Positions 31,801 through 49,795 are shown, numbered from the stretch's first letter. The stretch is 64,000 nucleotides of DNA from Cladochytrium replicatum (GCA_025526935.1 JAHLKD010000145.1:1-64000); one strand, 5' to 3'. The notes: generated by a model from the letters alone, not told the origin. Numbers and translations: made by a program.

Positions 31801-33765
31801 CGCCCAAGTGGGTGGTGTTTGTGAGTAAGGGGAGCGGATTGACGCCATTCTTGCAACTTTTGCATTACTTGTTTTTGCCTGAGCATGCTCAGACTAGGGT
31901 GAGTTTCTAGTGGAAGGCTTTATTCAGGGTTTGGGTTAATATTGGATCTCGCTTTTTGTAGGCGATTCAGTCGTATACTCCTGCGGATCCGGAAGAGTTG
32001 CCGGTTGAATATGGAGACTATATTGTTCCACGGGCACACACCATGGATGGCTGGTGCATTGCAGAGAAGCAAGCAATTGGTGTGTATAATTGAAATTGGT
32101 CGTGAGAGTCATTCATCCTTCTCATAAATAGTTCCGAACCTTGTTGGATACACCACGACTGGATTTGGATTCCTCCCTGTCTCGTTCCTTGCCCCGCGAT
32201 ACGGACTCCCTGCCCCGTCCTCATACGGCCAAAGCTCGGCATCCGACTACAAGGTTGTCCTGCTGCACTACACAGACTCCCTCGACACTCTCTTTGGCAT
32301 GACCGAGCTTGCGGGAGCGGCTCTGGCATACTCTAACCGGGTCGAGTTCCACATCGTGCTCACTCGGAGCCCTGGAGATGTTGAAATGCTACAGCAGGAG
32401 CAAACTCGACGAAGGAACCTCAGGCTCGGGGGCGACGAAGAGGCCGCGATGAGCGGGATTGTGTGTGGGCTGACGGACCGTACGCTCACCAAGGACGAGA
32501 AGCTGCGGCACCAGTTTGTGCATTTAGACTGCACGCGGTTCTACAGTTCGAACAACTTGGACGGGCGGGAGATCAGGACCGTGCTGACGCCGTGGAAGCG
32601 TGCCGGGTTGGCGAATGTTCAAAGGGAAGACACAAAGGTTGGGATTATTTGCGGGCCACCGTCGTTCCAGGACATCATGGTTGAGAGTATGGTGAACACT
32701 TGCGAGTATGTTTCGCAGGATTTGAGGGTGTTGGCTGCGAGCGGGGCGGCGTACACGGACGAGTTGAAGCGGTTCAGTACCGTTGGGATTGTGCAGGCTC
32801 CGAGCGGCGGTAGTGGAGGTGTTGACTTGGGTGCGTCGGTTGGGACCTTTGTGGGTGGTGCTGGGAGTGCAGGAAGGCCCGTGTCTTATCAGCCTGGTGG
32901 GACGTTCAACGGTAACGTCGCCGCACAGCAGAGACCGATGTCGTATCAACCTCCAGCAACATCCAACGCGTATGGCGGGCTTGCACCGCCGCCGATGAAT
33001 GGAGGGAAGCTAGCCGATCCGCGTGCACAGTCTGTCAACTCGATGAGCAGCAATAACACCGCTGTGGACGGCTCGGTGGTCGAGATGCTTCCGCTCGCAC
33101 GTCCTGCGCCGCCACAATCGCAAGGTAGCGGAAGTGCCGTGACGAGTTTCGCGCCGACGCCTCCTGCAAACTACCAGCCCACGCCGCCGTTGCAACCTGC
33201 ACCTGCGCCCTACATGCTCACCCAGCCGATGGCGTACACGCAGCCGCCGCAGCAAACCCACCAGCAGCAGTTTGTTTACGCGCTTCCGGCTGGAGTCGCA
33301 CCTCAGGGACTTACGTACGTGTACGCGCCACCGCCGGGGACGATCCCTCAAGGATATGTGCAGCAACAGTACGTGACGATGCAGCCCGGTCAGCCTGGAA
33401 TTGTGACGCCGTACACGACGACCGCCGTAGGAGGGACGCCCCTCGTTGTTCCGCACCGGCAATCTGTGATTCCAACCTCGCCACCGCTCCAGGCCACGCA
33501 GTCCCCGATGTCGCCTGTACTCCATGGGCAGCCGGTATACGCTTCCCCGCCGGTGCAGTACTCGACTGCGGCGCATCCGACACAATACGTGCTCACGAGC
33601 CCAGTTTTCAGCGGTGCACAGGTGACCGGGTACACGAGCTCGCCGACGACGTATCAGAATCCCTTGGCTGGGTTCGGGTCGCCGACGTTGGCGGCAGCAG
33701 AGCCGGCGGGATCGGGACGGTCGACACCGGCTGGGAGGAGTGAGCAGCAGCAGCAGCAGCAGTGA
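28848..33765 (+). CDS. DOMON-cytochrome b561-cytochrome b5-flavin reductase fusion protein
   Basis: Exons 28848-29225, 29288-30567, 30618-30694, 30746-30797, 30855-31219, 31285-31898, 31962-32079, 32132-33765; 4518 nt, 1505 aa. Order: signal peptide (LIWLLAVFAALNALVSPVLA); DOMON haem domain (about 40-210); cytochrome b561 with five or six membrane helices and histidines in RIAHGIV, NLHVLWQ, PHYYLGFG and RWAHKTAGW; a cytochrome b5-like segment (VASHPGGA); then a ferredoxin-reductase-type module with FAD motif RYYT, loop KGSGLTPFLQ and NAD(P)H motif CGPPSFQD. The tail (from about 1190) is rich in proline, glutamine and tyrosine and ends in polyglutamine. The layout suggests electrons pass from cytosolic NAD(P)H through flavin and haems to an outward-facing DOMON haem. 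The second cytochrome b5 ligand is not obvious. No frame damage. Confidence 0.87.
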
Positions 33766-34264
33766 TTGTGTCGAAGTCGCAGGAGAAGGGCTTTACGAGC
33801 ACTGTTTTGTGAGTGTCGTGCATATTTCATATGTTTTATTTCGTAAGCGAGTCGAAACCTTTGTATATTTGGGCATCTCATTGTTCATCATATTGTTTGC
33901 TCCTTCAAGAGTTATTTGTTAAGAGTCTCTATATTGTTTTTATGGACATGCGATTTCAAGGGGGGAGTTTTAATGATGGTACGGCCAACGAACCTCGTCT
34001 GGATTTATTAATACATATATCGTTTGATAAGAAAGGGCTCAAAAACCCTCCTTTAGTGAACGGACATATCAAAATCGGGGTGCCGAAAATCCATATGGAT
34101 CTTTCACTCCATCCACCGTATTTCGCAAATGTGCATGGCGAGTGGTAGAGTGATGCCCGTGTCACTTGAAGATGTCCCTTAATGCTAAAGCCCTCAAAAA
34201 GCTAAACAGGCTCCACCTACTTTGCTGTTAGAACTCGTAAATGCCCACACCAACGGATCAGTAA
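33766..34264. other. Spacer, 3' flank of the DOMON gene
   Basis: AT-rich sequence with no supported gene; presumably 3' UTR and terminator of the preceding gene up to the copia remnant. Confidence 0.6.
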
Positions 34265-34591
34265 GTGTCAAACTCTTCGTACGCTGACCATTCGTATTAT
34301 GATGAAGTAGGATACTGGCTGGCAGATATGTGTGAAGAGAACAATCAGCTTGTTCAAACTAACACATGGGAAGAATCCATCTTACCGAAAGGCAAGAATC
34401 TTCTATCAGGGGAATCGGTATTTGATTATAAGCTTGACAAAAGTGGAAACATTATTTGGTTCAAAGCGAGATGGGTTGCAAGATGGTTTTCTCAGATTGA
34501 AGGTGAGGACTTCAATGAAGTTTATTCTCCAGTCACAAAGACTACTTCTATCTGTATGCTTATTGCATTATCACTGATAGTTATGTTGTAA
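34265..34591 (+). pseudogene. Copia reverse transcriptase remnant, + strand
   Basis: Degenerate copy of the start of a copia RT: YWLADMCEENNQLVQTNTWE, then KGKNLLSG and FNEVYSPVTKTT can be aligned with 12618-12480 (reversed) and with 5670-5900. It is more diverged than the elements at the left of the window, so it is an older insertion. It ends at the stop near 34591. Confidence 0.8.
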
Positions 34592-34699
34592 TACATCAGT
34601 ATGTGCCAAGAATATACTGGTAGATTCAATTCAATGCATGTTTATCACACATTCAAGGTTGAACCTGATATTGTGCGAGTATATTTACTGCATATGATA

Positions 34700-35325
34700 G
34701 ATCTGGTCAAGTCTTTGTTGCTAAGTACGAGACTTTCATGAGTTCGGAACGATATTGCGTTACGGCTTCATCAGTGAGTAGCAGTGTTACGGCTTCATCA
34801 GTGAGTAGCAGCAAATTGTAATCTCTTTTCTAAGATGATGACATTGGAGTTTTGGCAGGTTTGGTGTTTGTACCCCATAGCTTTACGGCTTCTAAGATCT
34901 TTTGTGAGTGAAGTCTATTGCCCAAGGACCAAGGAGTAAACTTCTTCTGTCTCTACTACTTCCATTTTCAGTATCCATTTTGCTTTGTGATCACTTCCAA
35001 TGGTAAAAGATGAACTCAAATCATCCTTAAAAGTACTATATCGAGATGGATCTGGTCTGAAGAGTAGAATGGACATGAACTGTCTTGTGTTCTCTTACTC
35101 CATGTCTACCAAGAATCTTTCGCCAAAAATGACGGACTTCTGACAAATTCTGTACGAAATCCATAGTTGTCCACTTTTCCCATAAAGTGATGTGCCATTC
35201 TCTGGTGGCTTGATGGTTTACAGACAATCTCTTGGAGTTGTTTGTTAAACTTCTTGAACCCATGGGGCATCTGAAGATAGTTTGTTTTGCGAAGTGTTCC
35301 GTTAAGGAAAGCTCCTTTAATATCA
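34700..35325 (-). pseudogene. Copia reverse transcriptase remnant, inverted
   Basis: On the - strand the order is KQTIFRCPMGSRS, NHQATREWHITLWEKW, VRHFWRKIL, EHKTVHV, then at lower coordinates pieces matching AKWILKME and KTPMSS. This is the middle of RT, in inverted orientation relative to the flanking pieces. Several stops and frame changes. Confidence 0.75.
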
Positions 35326-35344
35326 TTGGACTTAGGATTGCATT

Positions 35345-35810
35345 ATATGCGAACCAAAACATCGAAGCAACGTACTGAACGAGACGGAATGAATGAATGG
35401 GTGGACTCATCAGATGAAAGTACAAACAACAGTTTCTACCACAAGGATACGCTGATGCAGATTTTGCAAACGATCCATCAAGGTACTCACAAACTGGTTA
35501 CATTGTAATGTTTGCGAACGCAGCAATTAGCTGGCAATCTACTATCATTACTCTATCTTCATCAGAAGCAGAACTGATTTCACTTAATGAATTGACCAGA
35601 GAAATGGTGTGGATTAGTCTAATGTTAGACAATTTCGGTGTTAAATCACGAAGACCTCTACTCATGTATCAGGACAATAAGTCCACAGAGGCAATCGCAA
35701 ACGATATGACTAACAATCGACGTACCAAACACTTGGATACTCGAGAAAAGTTTTACCACAGTATTCCACACCAAGGCGCGACGACAAACAGAGTAATTTG
35801 GAAGGCGTGA
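35345..35810 (+). pseudogene. Copia RNase H remnant, + strand
   Basis: Reads back on the + strand: GYADADFAND-like, SQTGYIVMFANAAISWQS, SSSEAELISLNELTREM, LLMYQDNKSTEAIANDM, TKHLDTREKFYH. It is the RNase H end of the same degenerate element and stops before the LTR. No LTR is recognisable on either side. Confidence 0.8.
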
Positions 35811-37365
35811 CAAACAGAGTGCCGGGGGGGAGCGATCAATGGCGGTGTCCTTCGTCGCTGGGTAATGCTACCTTTGTACACCAATTACTGCCAAGTTTGG
35901 GTCTCTTCTATCCCGAGCAATGCGAATTTCGCTTCAGCAAAATCTTCGTTCACCGTTCCAGGAGCGTACTTGAGGCTCAAGCCAAACCTTGATTTATGTG
36001 TGCCATCTTTAGGAGCTCTCGATCTCCAGATCGTCCAGCTGGGGCCGAACAGGCATACTCCACAGAAAGTTTATGTGTTGTAGCACCACACCTCCAGGCT
36101 TGACGCGAATGACAACATACGCTCTCGACTTGATATACGAAAAGGACTGCTGGGACAATCTAAAATATGATCCTGACTTTATTAAAGTCGACAAGGTACC
36201 TGGACGATGGCATTACCGAATTCTTGCCGGATAAGGAAATCCACCGAACTTGGTAGATGCAGTCCCGGGCACTGTGAATCTCGAAAGCGGGCTCACATCC
36301 ATGTTCGCGACGTGGCGTGATGCCGCACTGTCGGGATTACATGAATCGCAGTACATCGAACACCCATCCTCTTGCTACGACCTTCAAATCATCCCAAAGA
36401 TCCACCGTACCATATCAAGTGAAAACTCTGTACGTTCGCTGACATACTTGTCAAAATGTGAATCCATTGCAATGATCTGTTTCTTTTTCTCGCTGCCAAA
36501 AGGTGACCACTTTCACAACGAAACCGAACTTGACTATTTTACCCGTGTTCGATAAGCAGTTCATTTTGCTGCTGTGTGTTGGTGTCGAAAGCAAAATCTA
36601 GGGCTCGCTATTCGACTCCTTAAGCTTGCGAGAGTAACAAATTGTTCTCGTGGGATGTAAAAGTGTTCAAGCTATTCGGAGAAAAAGACATTGCTTTGCG
36701 TTCGCTAAAATTTCGCTTGAGGACTATGGATCACATGGGGACGACGTTTGCGATGTGATTCGGGGGGAGAAAAGGGGGGATGGTTGAAGATATTGATGAC
36801 GAAGATCCCGCAAAAGGCCGTATGGCAGAATAGAAAGACAGGGACAGCGAACCCGAAAAAGTCCATAATCGTTGAAATTACTGAGGACAAACAACATGGA
36901 AATGGATGATTGGATGATGAATCCGATCAGACTGTGCTACCGTACACAAAAGTGCCATTCAGTCGTCGCCTCAGTCGTACCGAATCTTTCAAAACGTATC
37001 GGTGCCACTTCGACATTGTATCACAGTTTGCAGGGGAGCCAAACATTATTTTCTGCCGTCTAAATTTTTCTTGAAAATTTAGTCTCAAGAATCCAAACCA
37101 GCGCAACGTGCAGCTGGCATGCATAAGTCGTTACTTAAAATTCTTTACAGGTAATACACTTTTTTTTCCTTTATTTTTTCACAAATGAATGCTCATAGAT
37201 ACATACAAACCCCTTTCAAGAGCAATTGGCCACCAAATGGCCCTCAAACTAAAACTCACGCGCAAAAGAAGCACAACTTGCGAAGGAACAAGATCCGCTT
37301 CTCCCACACCACCTAACCAACAAAAATGTTTGTTTTGTCTCAGTATGCAATGCGATTTGTGTTTT
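35811..37365. other. 1.5-kb spacer with a degenerate coding-like stretch
   Basis: Mostly featureless. Between about 36100 and 36555 the + strand reads as two open pieces in one frame, YALDLIYEKDCWDNLKYDPD and SGLTSMFATWRDAALSG, separated by a stop at about 36232. They look like a fragment of a former protein gene, but I do not recognise the family. No promoter or RNA gene seen. Confidence 0.4.
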
Positions 37366-39262
<1,897 letters not shown>

Positions 39263-39366
39263 TGTGATGCAAGCTAGAGTGCAGCGGTGCGGTGGTTCTC
39301 CTCAGGGGTTTCTGCAGTCGTAGGAAAACTTTGGAGTTACTTCGATCTTTTATAGATCTGATCAGC

Positions 39367-39372
39367 CACGTG
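39367..39372. promoter_or_regulatory. CACGTG E-box upstream of homocysteine synthase
   Basis: The palindromic hexamer is about 105 bp upstream of the ATG. In yeasts CACGTG is the Cbf1/Met4 site of sulfur-assimilation genes, so it is a plausible regulator here; this is known from yeast and only inferred for this fungus. A tata-like stretch (ttttatag) lies between it and the gene. Confidence 0.5.
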
Positions 39373-39379
39373 CACACGC

Positions 39380-40915
39380 GAATTGGATGGGGATGATGGC
39401 GCAATCGACCCACGGCGGGGACTGGAAGACGTAATACTGGCAAGGGATGCTAGCTGAGCAGAGAGATGGGCTGGCTAGAACGAAAGCATTCCAGAGAGAG
39501 ACATTTAGATTGCATGCAGTGACATCTGCTGCCCAGGTTTTGCTGTACAGCAACCATTATGCGTTGGTGATTACAATTGCCAGCAAAAAAACAAACCAGA
39601 AAACAATCATAGCCGAATCAGCTCCCTGAGGGTGGTGGAGCGGCCAGTAATACCTTGGCCAGGATTGGGAACTCCTACAGGGTGACCAGATTGTCTGTCC
39701 AAAACAATCCACTTTTGGCCATGAGAATAGCATTTGCTTTCTTCCCACGGAATCCTGGTCATTTTGCTCTCTTTCCACTGATTCAGGCACTTCGAGTGGA
39801 TTGTTTTGGTCTTCTCCACCGCTATGATTCTCATTCCCAGGAGCGTCTGCTTCCTCAGCATTGTTCTTAATGCATTCGATCCATTAATCGCGTTCATCTG
39901 CAATTCTCATTGTATTTCAGTAACGCTATCTTGTCCTATCCCTGATTTTTCCTTTCCGGACCTGCTACAAATTCCCAAAAGCAATTTCGACTCCAAATAC
40001 CAGGCTGCACTGGAATGTCATCCACATTTTTATGATCTGATCTGGAAGATGTTTGAGCTTGTCAATGGATCGACTCGAAATCCCAAAAGAAGTCAGCCGG
40101 GTCGTTATCTGTCTCTATCACAAGTGCGTGGCCGTACTGTGTGTCCTGAGTGCGTCGCCCCCACTGTCCCCCAGATCATGAGCTTGAGTTAATAATTCTT
40201 TGATGGCATAACCGCTAATGTGGAGATACGGTAGACTGGCATTCAAGTTGGTGCTTGTGACTGAATGCCAATAGCATCGCACATTTGTGATGTTAGTGTC
40301 CCAAGTGCCCCTTGCAAGCTTGCTGCTAGGCATCAGAATTGCAAATGCTTTGTTGCAAATGCATTGTTGCGTAGCGAGTAACAAACTAAGGTTCCACATC
40401 CGTTCCACATAAAAAGAGAAGGTACCAATTGAGAGACGTCATTCCAAAAAGATCCATTTGACAAATTCGCAACTTCTCAAACACAGTTTCTCTTGATAGC
40501 AATCTGAGTTCTCTTGAGCAACCACAATTTTTGGACTCTGTGCCGTAACCTTGCGATACATTTTCGTCTTTGAGTATGCTCTTGGTGCTTTGGCTAGAGG
40601 GGAGATTAAAAAGCGCTTGGGGTGAACACCTGTGCAGACTTCGACAACCTGAAGCATTCGTTAAGAACGTTGAGGCTCCTCTGATGTGAATAAACTTCGT
40701 GCACACCGCTGTCCTGCGTTGCGATGACTTCGAGTGCCCATCCCCCATTGAGCAATTTTGAGAAAACAGATCTTACGGATATCTACTTATGCAACCATAC
40801 CTGATACCTAAAATAAGAGCAAGCTAGATTTTAATAGGACACTTTTGATTTTAGTTACGACTCGGAACACGCAGAAACTCAGATGATCCGCGATGGTGTG
40901 CACGTCATTGTCCCC
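39380..40915. other. 1.5-kb spacer without supported gene
   Basis: Only short frames in unrelated phases occur, none with recognisable motifs or plausible splice chains. A - strand frame at 39903-39607 is open for about 98 codons (WKESKMTRIPWEE, IVLDRQSGHPVGVP) and might be a remnant, but I cannot assign it. Confidence 0.5.
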
Positions 40916-40920
40916 TCCTC

Positions 40921-40952
40921 GCTCTATAAAATGAACGCTCTATAAAATGAAC
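40921..40952 (+). promoter_or_regulatory. Tandemly duplicated TATA box upstream of TBCD
   Basis: Two exact adjacent copies of the 16-mer gctctataaaatgaac, each holding TATAAAA, about 120-150 bp upstream of the TBCD start codon. Confidence 0.5.
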
Positions 40953-41053
40953 ATACTTAAAATTGTGCTCGCATAGTTTGCAGCCCCAACACTATCCAAC
41001 AACGGCACAATCCGTAACACCACCATTCAGGCTCGTGCCTTTCCCACGATGCA

Positions 41054-41059
41054 CACGTG
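41054..41059. promoter_or_regulatory. CACGTG E-box just before TBCD
   Basis: The hexamer lies 9 bp in front of the ATG at 41069. Confidence 0.35.
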
Positions 41060-41068
41060 ATTGGAGAG

Positions 41069-46087
<5,019 letters not shown>

Positions 46088-46105
46088 ATTCGCTGGTGCG
46101 ACGAT

Positions 46106-46692
46106 TCAAATTTCAAAGAGAACATGAGCGATCGCATACTCTCCATCGTGGGAAACAGACGCATGTGCCCTGGATACTCCCGTGTTTGAGCAAACCACTT
46201 CATCAAGTAGCAATTTCGGTTTTCCTGTGTGTAATTTTGGGAGACGGCAGAGACTATTATAACCCACGAACTTATACCAAAGATTGTGGCACATCGCTCA
46301 CAGGGGGCACATACCGTTCTCAGAAGTAATTGTCACATCGTGCCATCGAAGCCGATAAGTTGGAAACATTGCCTTATAGGCAGCTTCTTTCAAAGCCCAC
46401 CTACGAATTGAGAGAATATCGGAAACAGTTCAAGATAAAATATCCCTTGGCAATCATTCGCAGTATTGTACCTTCCCGCCATATATCGCACCAATTGCCG
46501 TTGACCGTTTTCCAGCCCGCTCCACTCCTTAGGCATTTTTTGCTCCAGCAATGTTTTTCCGAATCGACATTCCAGCAGCAACCTCTCTTTTTCGTTGAAT
46601 ATCCTCCTCGAGATACGCCGCACTGGCACCCTCGCCAGCACCGCTCCCACCCGTGGTAAAAACACGATGTCGCAACCGACCCCCAGAATCAT
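46106..46692 (-). CDS. PPT2: Holo-[acyl-carrier-protein] synthase (4'-phosphopantetheinyl transferase, AcpS type)
   Basis: Exons 46692-46472, 46400-46315 and 46224-46106; 426 nt, 141 aa, the size of AcpS-type enzymes. It transfers phosphopantetheine from CoA to a serine of acyl carrier protein; the fungal single-domain form (yeast Ppt2) serves the mitochondrial ACP. Seen: MILGVGCDIVFLPR at the N-terminus with the metal-binding D; RRIFNEKE; YMAGRWALKEAAYKA, the W..KEA..K motif; and SHDGEYAIAHVL at the end. Its start codon is only 34 bp from the start of NDUFA2 on the other strand, and its stop is 18 bp from the TBCD stop. No cleavable targeting signal is obvious from this start. Confidence 0.92.
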
Positions 46693-46726
46693 GGCCACGT
46701 GACACTTCAAGTATTTCGACATTTCA
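46693..46726. promoter_or_regulatory. 34-bp divergent promoter of PPT2 and NDUFA2 with CACGTG
   Basis: The whole gap between two divergent ATG codons. It holds one CACGTG palindrome (46696-46701), 3 bp from the PPT2 start. The core promoters must overlap the coding regions or share this gap. Confidence 0.65.
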
Positions 46727-47264
46727 ATGGCGGCTGCGTGGCACAAACTCTTGAGCCAGAACCTGAGAGAGCTGCGCATCCACCTGTGCCAGAAGAGCGC
46801 TGGGAGCCAGGGAACGAGGTGGGCATCTCTGTGGTTTGGCGGCAGAATCTGCGGAAACAGATCTGGAAGAATATGGACACTGGGAGCGGGAGCGTGAACG
46901 AAAGCGATTCTTCTGTCGATTAGATACTTTGGCATTGTGGTTTCCCTTAATTTTGACGCTGTCTTCTCATTTGCAATCTTCCATTTTCGACCAGGTCCTT
47001 TATCCAGAACAAATATCTCACTCTAAAGGACAGTAACCCATCTTTCCCTATCCTTGTCCGCGAAGTATCCGGTGTAGAGGCGCGAGCGTTTGCACGTTAC
47101 GGTGAGTTGTATTTGCTGAGTTCGATGAATTCCTTTTAAAATGTTGTGAATATTATGCAGCTTTCGGTGTAGAACGTCGTGTGGATCTTGAAGGGCTTCC
47201 AGAAGCGGAGGTCGAGCAAAAGATCCGCTTTCTCGTCGAATCACCACCACCATCGAAGCAATGA
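46727..47264 (+). CDS. NDUFA2: NADH:ubiquinone oxidoreductase subunit NDUFA2 (B8)
   Basis: Exons 46727-46818, 46995-47101 and 47161-47264; 303 nt, 100 aa. This is a small accessory subunit of mitochondrial complex I, with a thioredoxin-like fold in the matrix arm. The N-terminus WHKLLSQNLRELRIHLCQ is the family hallmark, followed by SFIQNKYLTLKDSNPSFPIL, VREVSGVEARAFARYAFG and a C-terminal helix EAEVEQKIRFLVE. The first intron is long for this window (176 nt). The gene shares its promoter with PPT2, whose product activates the mitochondrial ACP, itself a complex I subunit. Confidence 0.93.
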
Positions 47265-47757
47265 GTTTTGTGAAAGCAGTGGTGGGGTTGGCCAGCCAGC
47301 CGGAAGGGTCATGTTTAGTAAAGCTACCTGGTGTTGCATTTGATTAACAAAATCTTTGTTCATACGTCCAACCAAGTCGATCCATTCTCAAGCGAAAAAG
47401 AGAAAATCTTTCAGCGTGTCATGGTGTGATGTGATCGTAATTAAACTGGGTCATTGCATCCGACCACATCTAGCACTGGAAAACATTAAAGCTAATATTA
47501 GGGAAAGAATGGAAGAGCATAACCGTTCACGTTCCACACCCCGGAGCCTTTTGAAACGAAAAACAAAAGAAGTTGGGCAATTGATCGGGATCAAAAGTCC
47601 GTCGAATAGACAGATCACGACCAGTTTTAATAGCGATCGCGCAAACGAATCCCAGAACAAATAGTGTACATGATTGGTTCATTCTACTGTACAAATCTAC
47701 ACATCACCGTGGTGCTTCTTGTGCAACGCTGATCGTTCTAGTAGAACCGAAGGGAAA
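47265..47757. other. Spacer between NDUFA2 and the sensor-HAMP gene
   Basis: About 490 bp with no supported gene; it should hold the NDUFA2 terminator and the promoter of the next gene. Confidence 0.6.
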
Positions 47758-49577
47758 ATGGAAGAGATTCAGGAAGGGGAACCATCAAGTGTAAAAATTG
47801 GAGTGCGTGAGCTAGCGGAGGATGCGAAAGGAGGTACAAAGGCGGTACGCTTTCCTGCCATCCCCCTCCACTTTTCGCTTTTGATCACGATGGTACCCGC
47901 CATAGCGCTTGCCATTGTCCCTGTAAGCTCTAGTCCCCAACTGACAGCTGCACCGAAATAACTTTCTTTGGGTAGACATGTGTCATTTTGTTTGGTACCA
48001 TGGAAAATTCCACCGGCGCATTGTCTCAAGTGATTTTATCTGTAAGTTTGATAAACGTTCAGCGGTGAAATACTCAGAGGTCAAATAGGACACCGTTGCA
48101 CGCATTGTCGCCGATTTGACCACCGAGCTTGTCGCCGCGGAACACGTCACCACTGCCATAGCATCGAATCCAGCGCTCACATCATTGTTTTCTGGACCCC
48201 CTCCTTATTATGGTGATGCGGGATTAAACTTGTTTATGTACGACCAACTTGCACAAACGGTGCCACTTCAGAAGTCGATCTTATGTGAGGATGGAAATTG
48301 AGTTTCGAGCGGGTGCTAAACACTGAAATTTTGTTTCAAGCTTTGTGTCAGAAGTTTAATCAAACTGGAACAACGCCGCCAGGGACTTCCCCCGACGTTA
48401 TCACACAAGTGACATGGCTTCCAAGGGACAATGGATTATCGTACTGTGACTGGACAAACACAACCGGTTGTTACTATTATCCAGTTAATCCTATAACGGG
48501 AGTTCCCTTTTCTGCTGTAGTTCGGCTTCCCTTCCCCGGCGTAATGGATAGAAACCGCCTCTTCCCATGCCTTGTTATGCAATCCTGCCCGGCAAAGGGG
48601 ATCTGGGTGATCGAAATGTTCAGTGGTTCCTTCTCTTTAACATTTGGAAAGTGCGCTCGAGGGAATCAACCAGCCTTTGGTGCATCGGTCATTGTCGATG
48701 CAAGCACCATTGTAGGTAGATTGTACGATTTTTTTCGATTGCTGATCTTATCCCAATACAGACCAAGAACCTACTTTCAACGCTTCAACCGACTGAGAAC
48801 TCTAAATTGTTCGCGATAAGCTTTGACTGGAAGCTTGTAGTCAGTAATAACAATGATATGCCAACGTTCAACACAACAACATCGGACTTCAGTGAGTTCA
48901 TTTGTGCTCCCACAGAAGCGCACTTTTTCATCTTCATTGTTTAGATCCAGTGGTGAAGTCTCCCGATCCCATTATCGCGGGGCTGGGAGCAGTTATCCAA
49001 GCTCATGTGAATGGAAACATTTCTGATCTTAAGTCCCTGACAGGCGGTATTTTCTCAACATCGCTTTCAACCGACGCTTCCAGAAACTGGTACTACATGG
49101 TCCAAACTCTGAGTCTTAACATGACTGTTCCATTGGTCCTTGTCGTTGCGATCCCGTATGCGGACTTTTTCGACGACATTCGAACCTCGCAGAAAACGTC
49201 GATTGGGCTTACGGCTGCCTTCGGTTGCATGAGCTTCCTGGTCGTCGCGGCAGTTGCTTTTGGCGTCACTATGCCAATCCGAACCTTGACAAAGCTGATG
49301 CAAAAAGTGAGGGATGACAAAAGTCATGGTGTGAATGCGATATTAAAAGTTCGGCACGTTTTAAAAGGTGACAAAGTTTGATTTCTCCATGCTGGAGGGA
49401 TCAGGAGGCCTCTCAGAAGAGAACGTGTTCTCAGAAATACGCGAAATGGAGAAGACGTTCAACATCATGGTGAAGGCTTTCGCTGCTGCGATCAAGAGGA
49501 ACAGGCAGATGGCGACTGGAACAGTTCAAACGTTCTCGAAATCTGCAGCTGGGAGCCACCACAAGAGCAGCCAATGA
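47758..49577 (+). CDS. Membrane sensor protein with extracellular sensor domain and HAMP, no effector
   Basis: Exons 47758-47922, 47976-48041, 48089-48284, 48341-48711, 48762-48891, 48945-49306, 49368-49577; 1500 nt, 499 aa. A short cytosolic N-terminus is followed by TM1 (FSLLITMVPAIALAIV, about 40-65), then about 300 residues outside the cell with several cysteines and N-x-S/T sites (dCache-like layout: YGDAGLNLFMYD, WTNTTGCYYYP, DASRNWYYMVQTL, VVAIPYADFF). TM2 (SFLVVAAVAFGV) runs into a HAMP-like linker (PIRTLTKLMQKV ... EIREMEKTFNIMVKAF). The protein stops about 25 residues later with no kinase, cyclase or other output domain. So it looks like a receptor half that must signal through a partner. 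The sensor family assignment is tentative. Confidence 0.78.
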
Positions 49578-49795
49578 TAAAGTGACTCAAGGACCGTGCT
49601 TCAGCTCTTGCCCAATGGATCTTTGTCTCCCGAATCCCTGGATCGTTTGTGCACACTCCGCAAGTGGAGCTGGTCGGAAAAATGTTGCACGCTTTATCCA
49701 CATATCAATAGACCATCTTAAATGGTTTTTGTTCTTTAATTTTGCCACAAAAGTGATCGTTGACCACCCCTCACCGGCCAAGAATGCTACGACTT

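Noticed and set aside
33010-33585. A 191-codon arginine-rich - strand frame opposite the DOMON tail
   Set aside because: Shadow of the P/Q-rich coding strand; composition is explained by the complementary codons.
39607-39903. A 98-codon - strand frame near 39.7 kb
   Set aside because: No recognisable domain, splice partners or promoter; mentioned only as a possible remnant.
47356-47664. A 102-codon + strand frame between NDUFA2 and the sensor gene
   Set aside because: Basic, low-information composition with no ATG context or homologous motif that I recognise.
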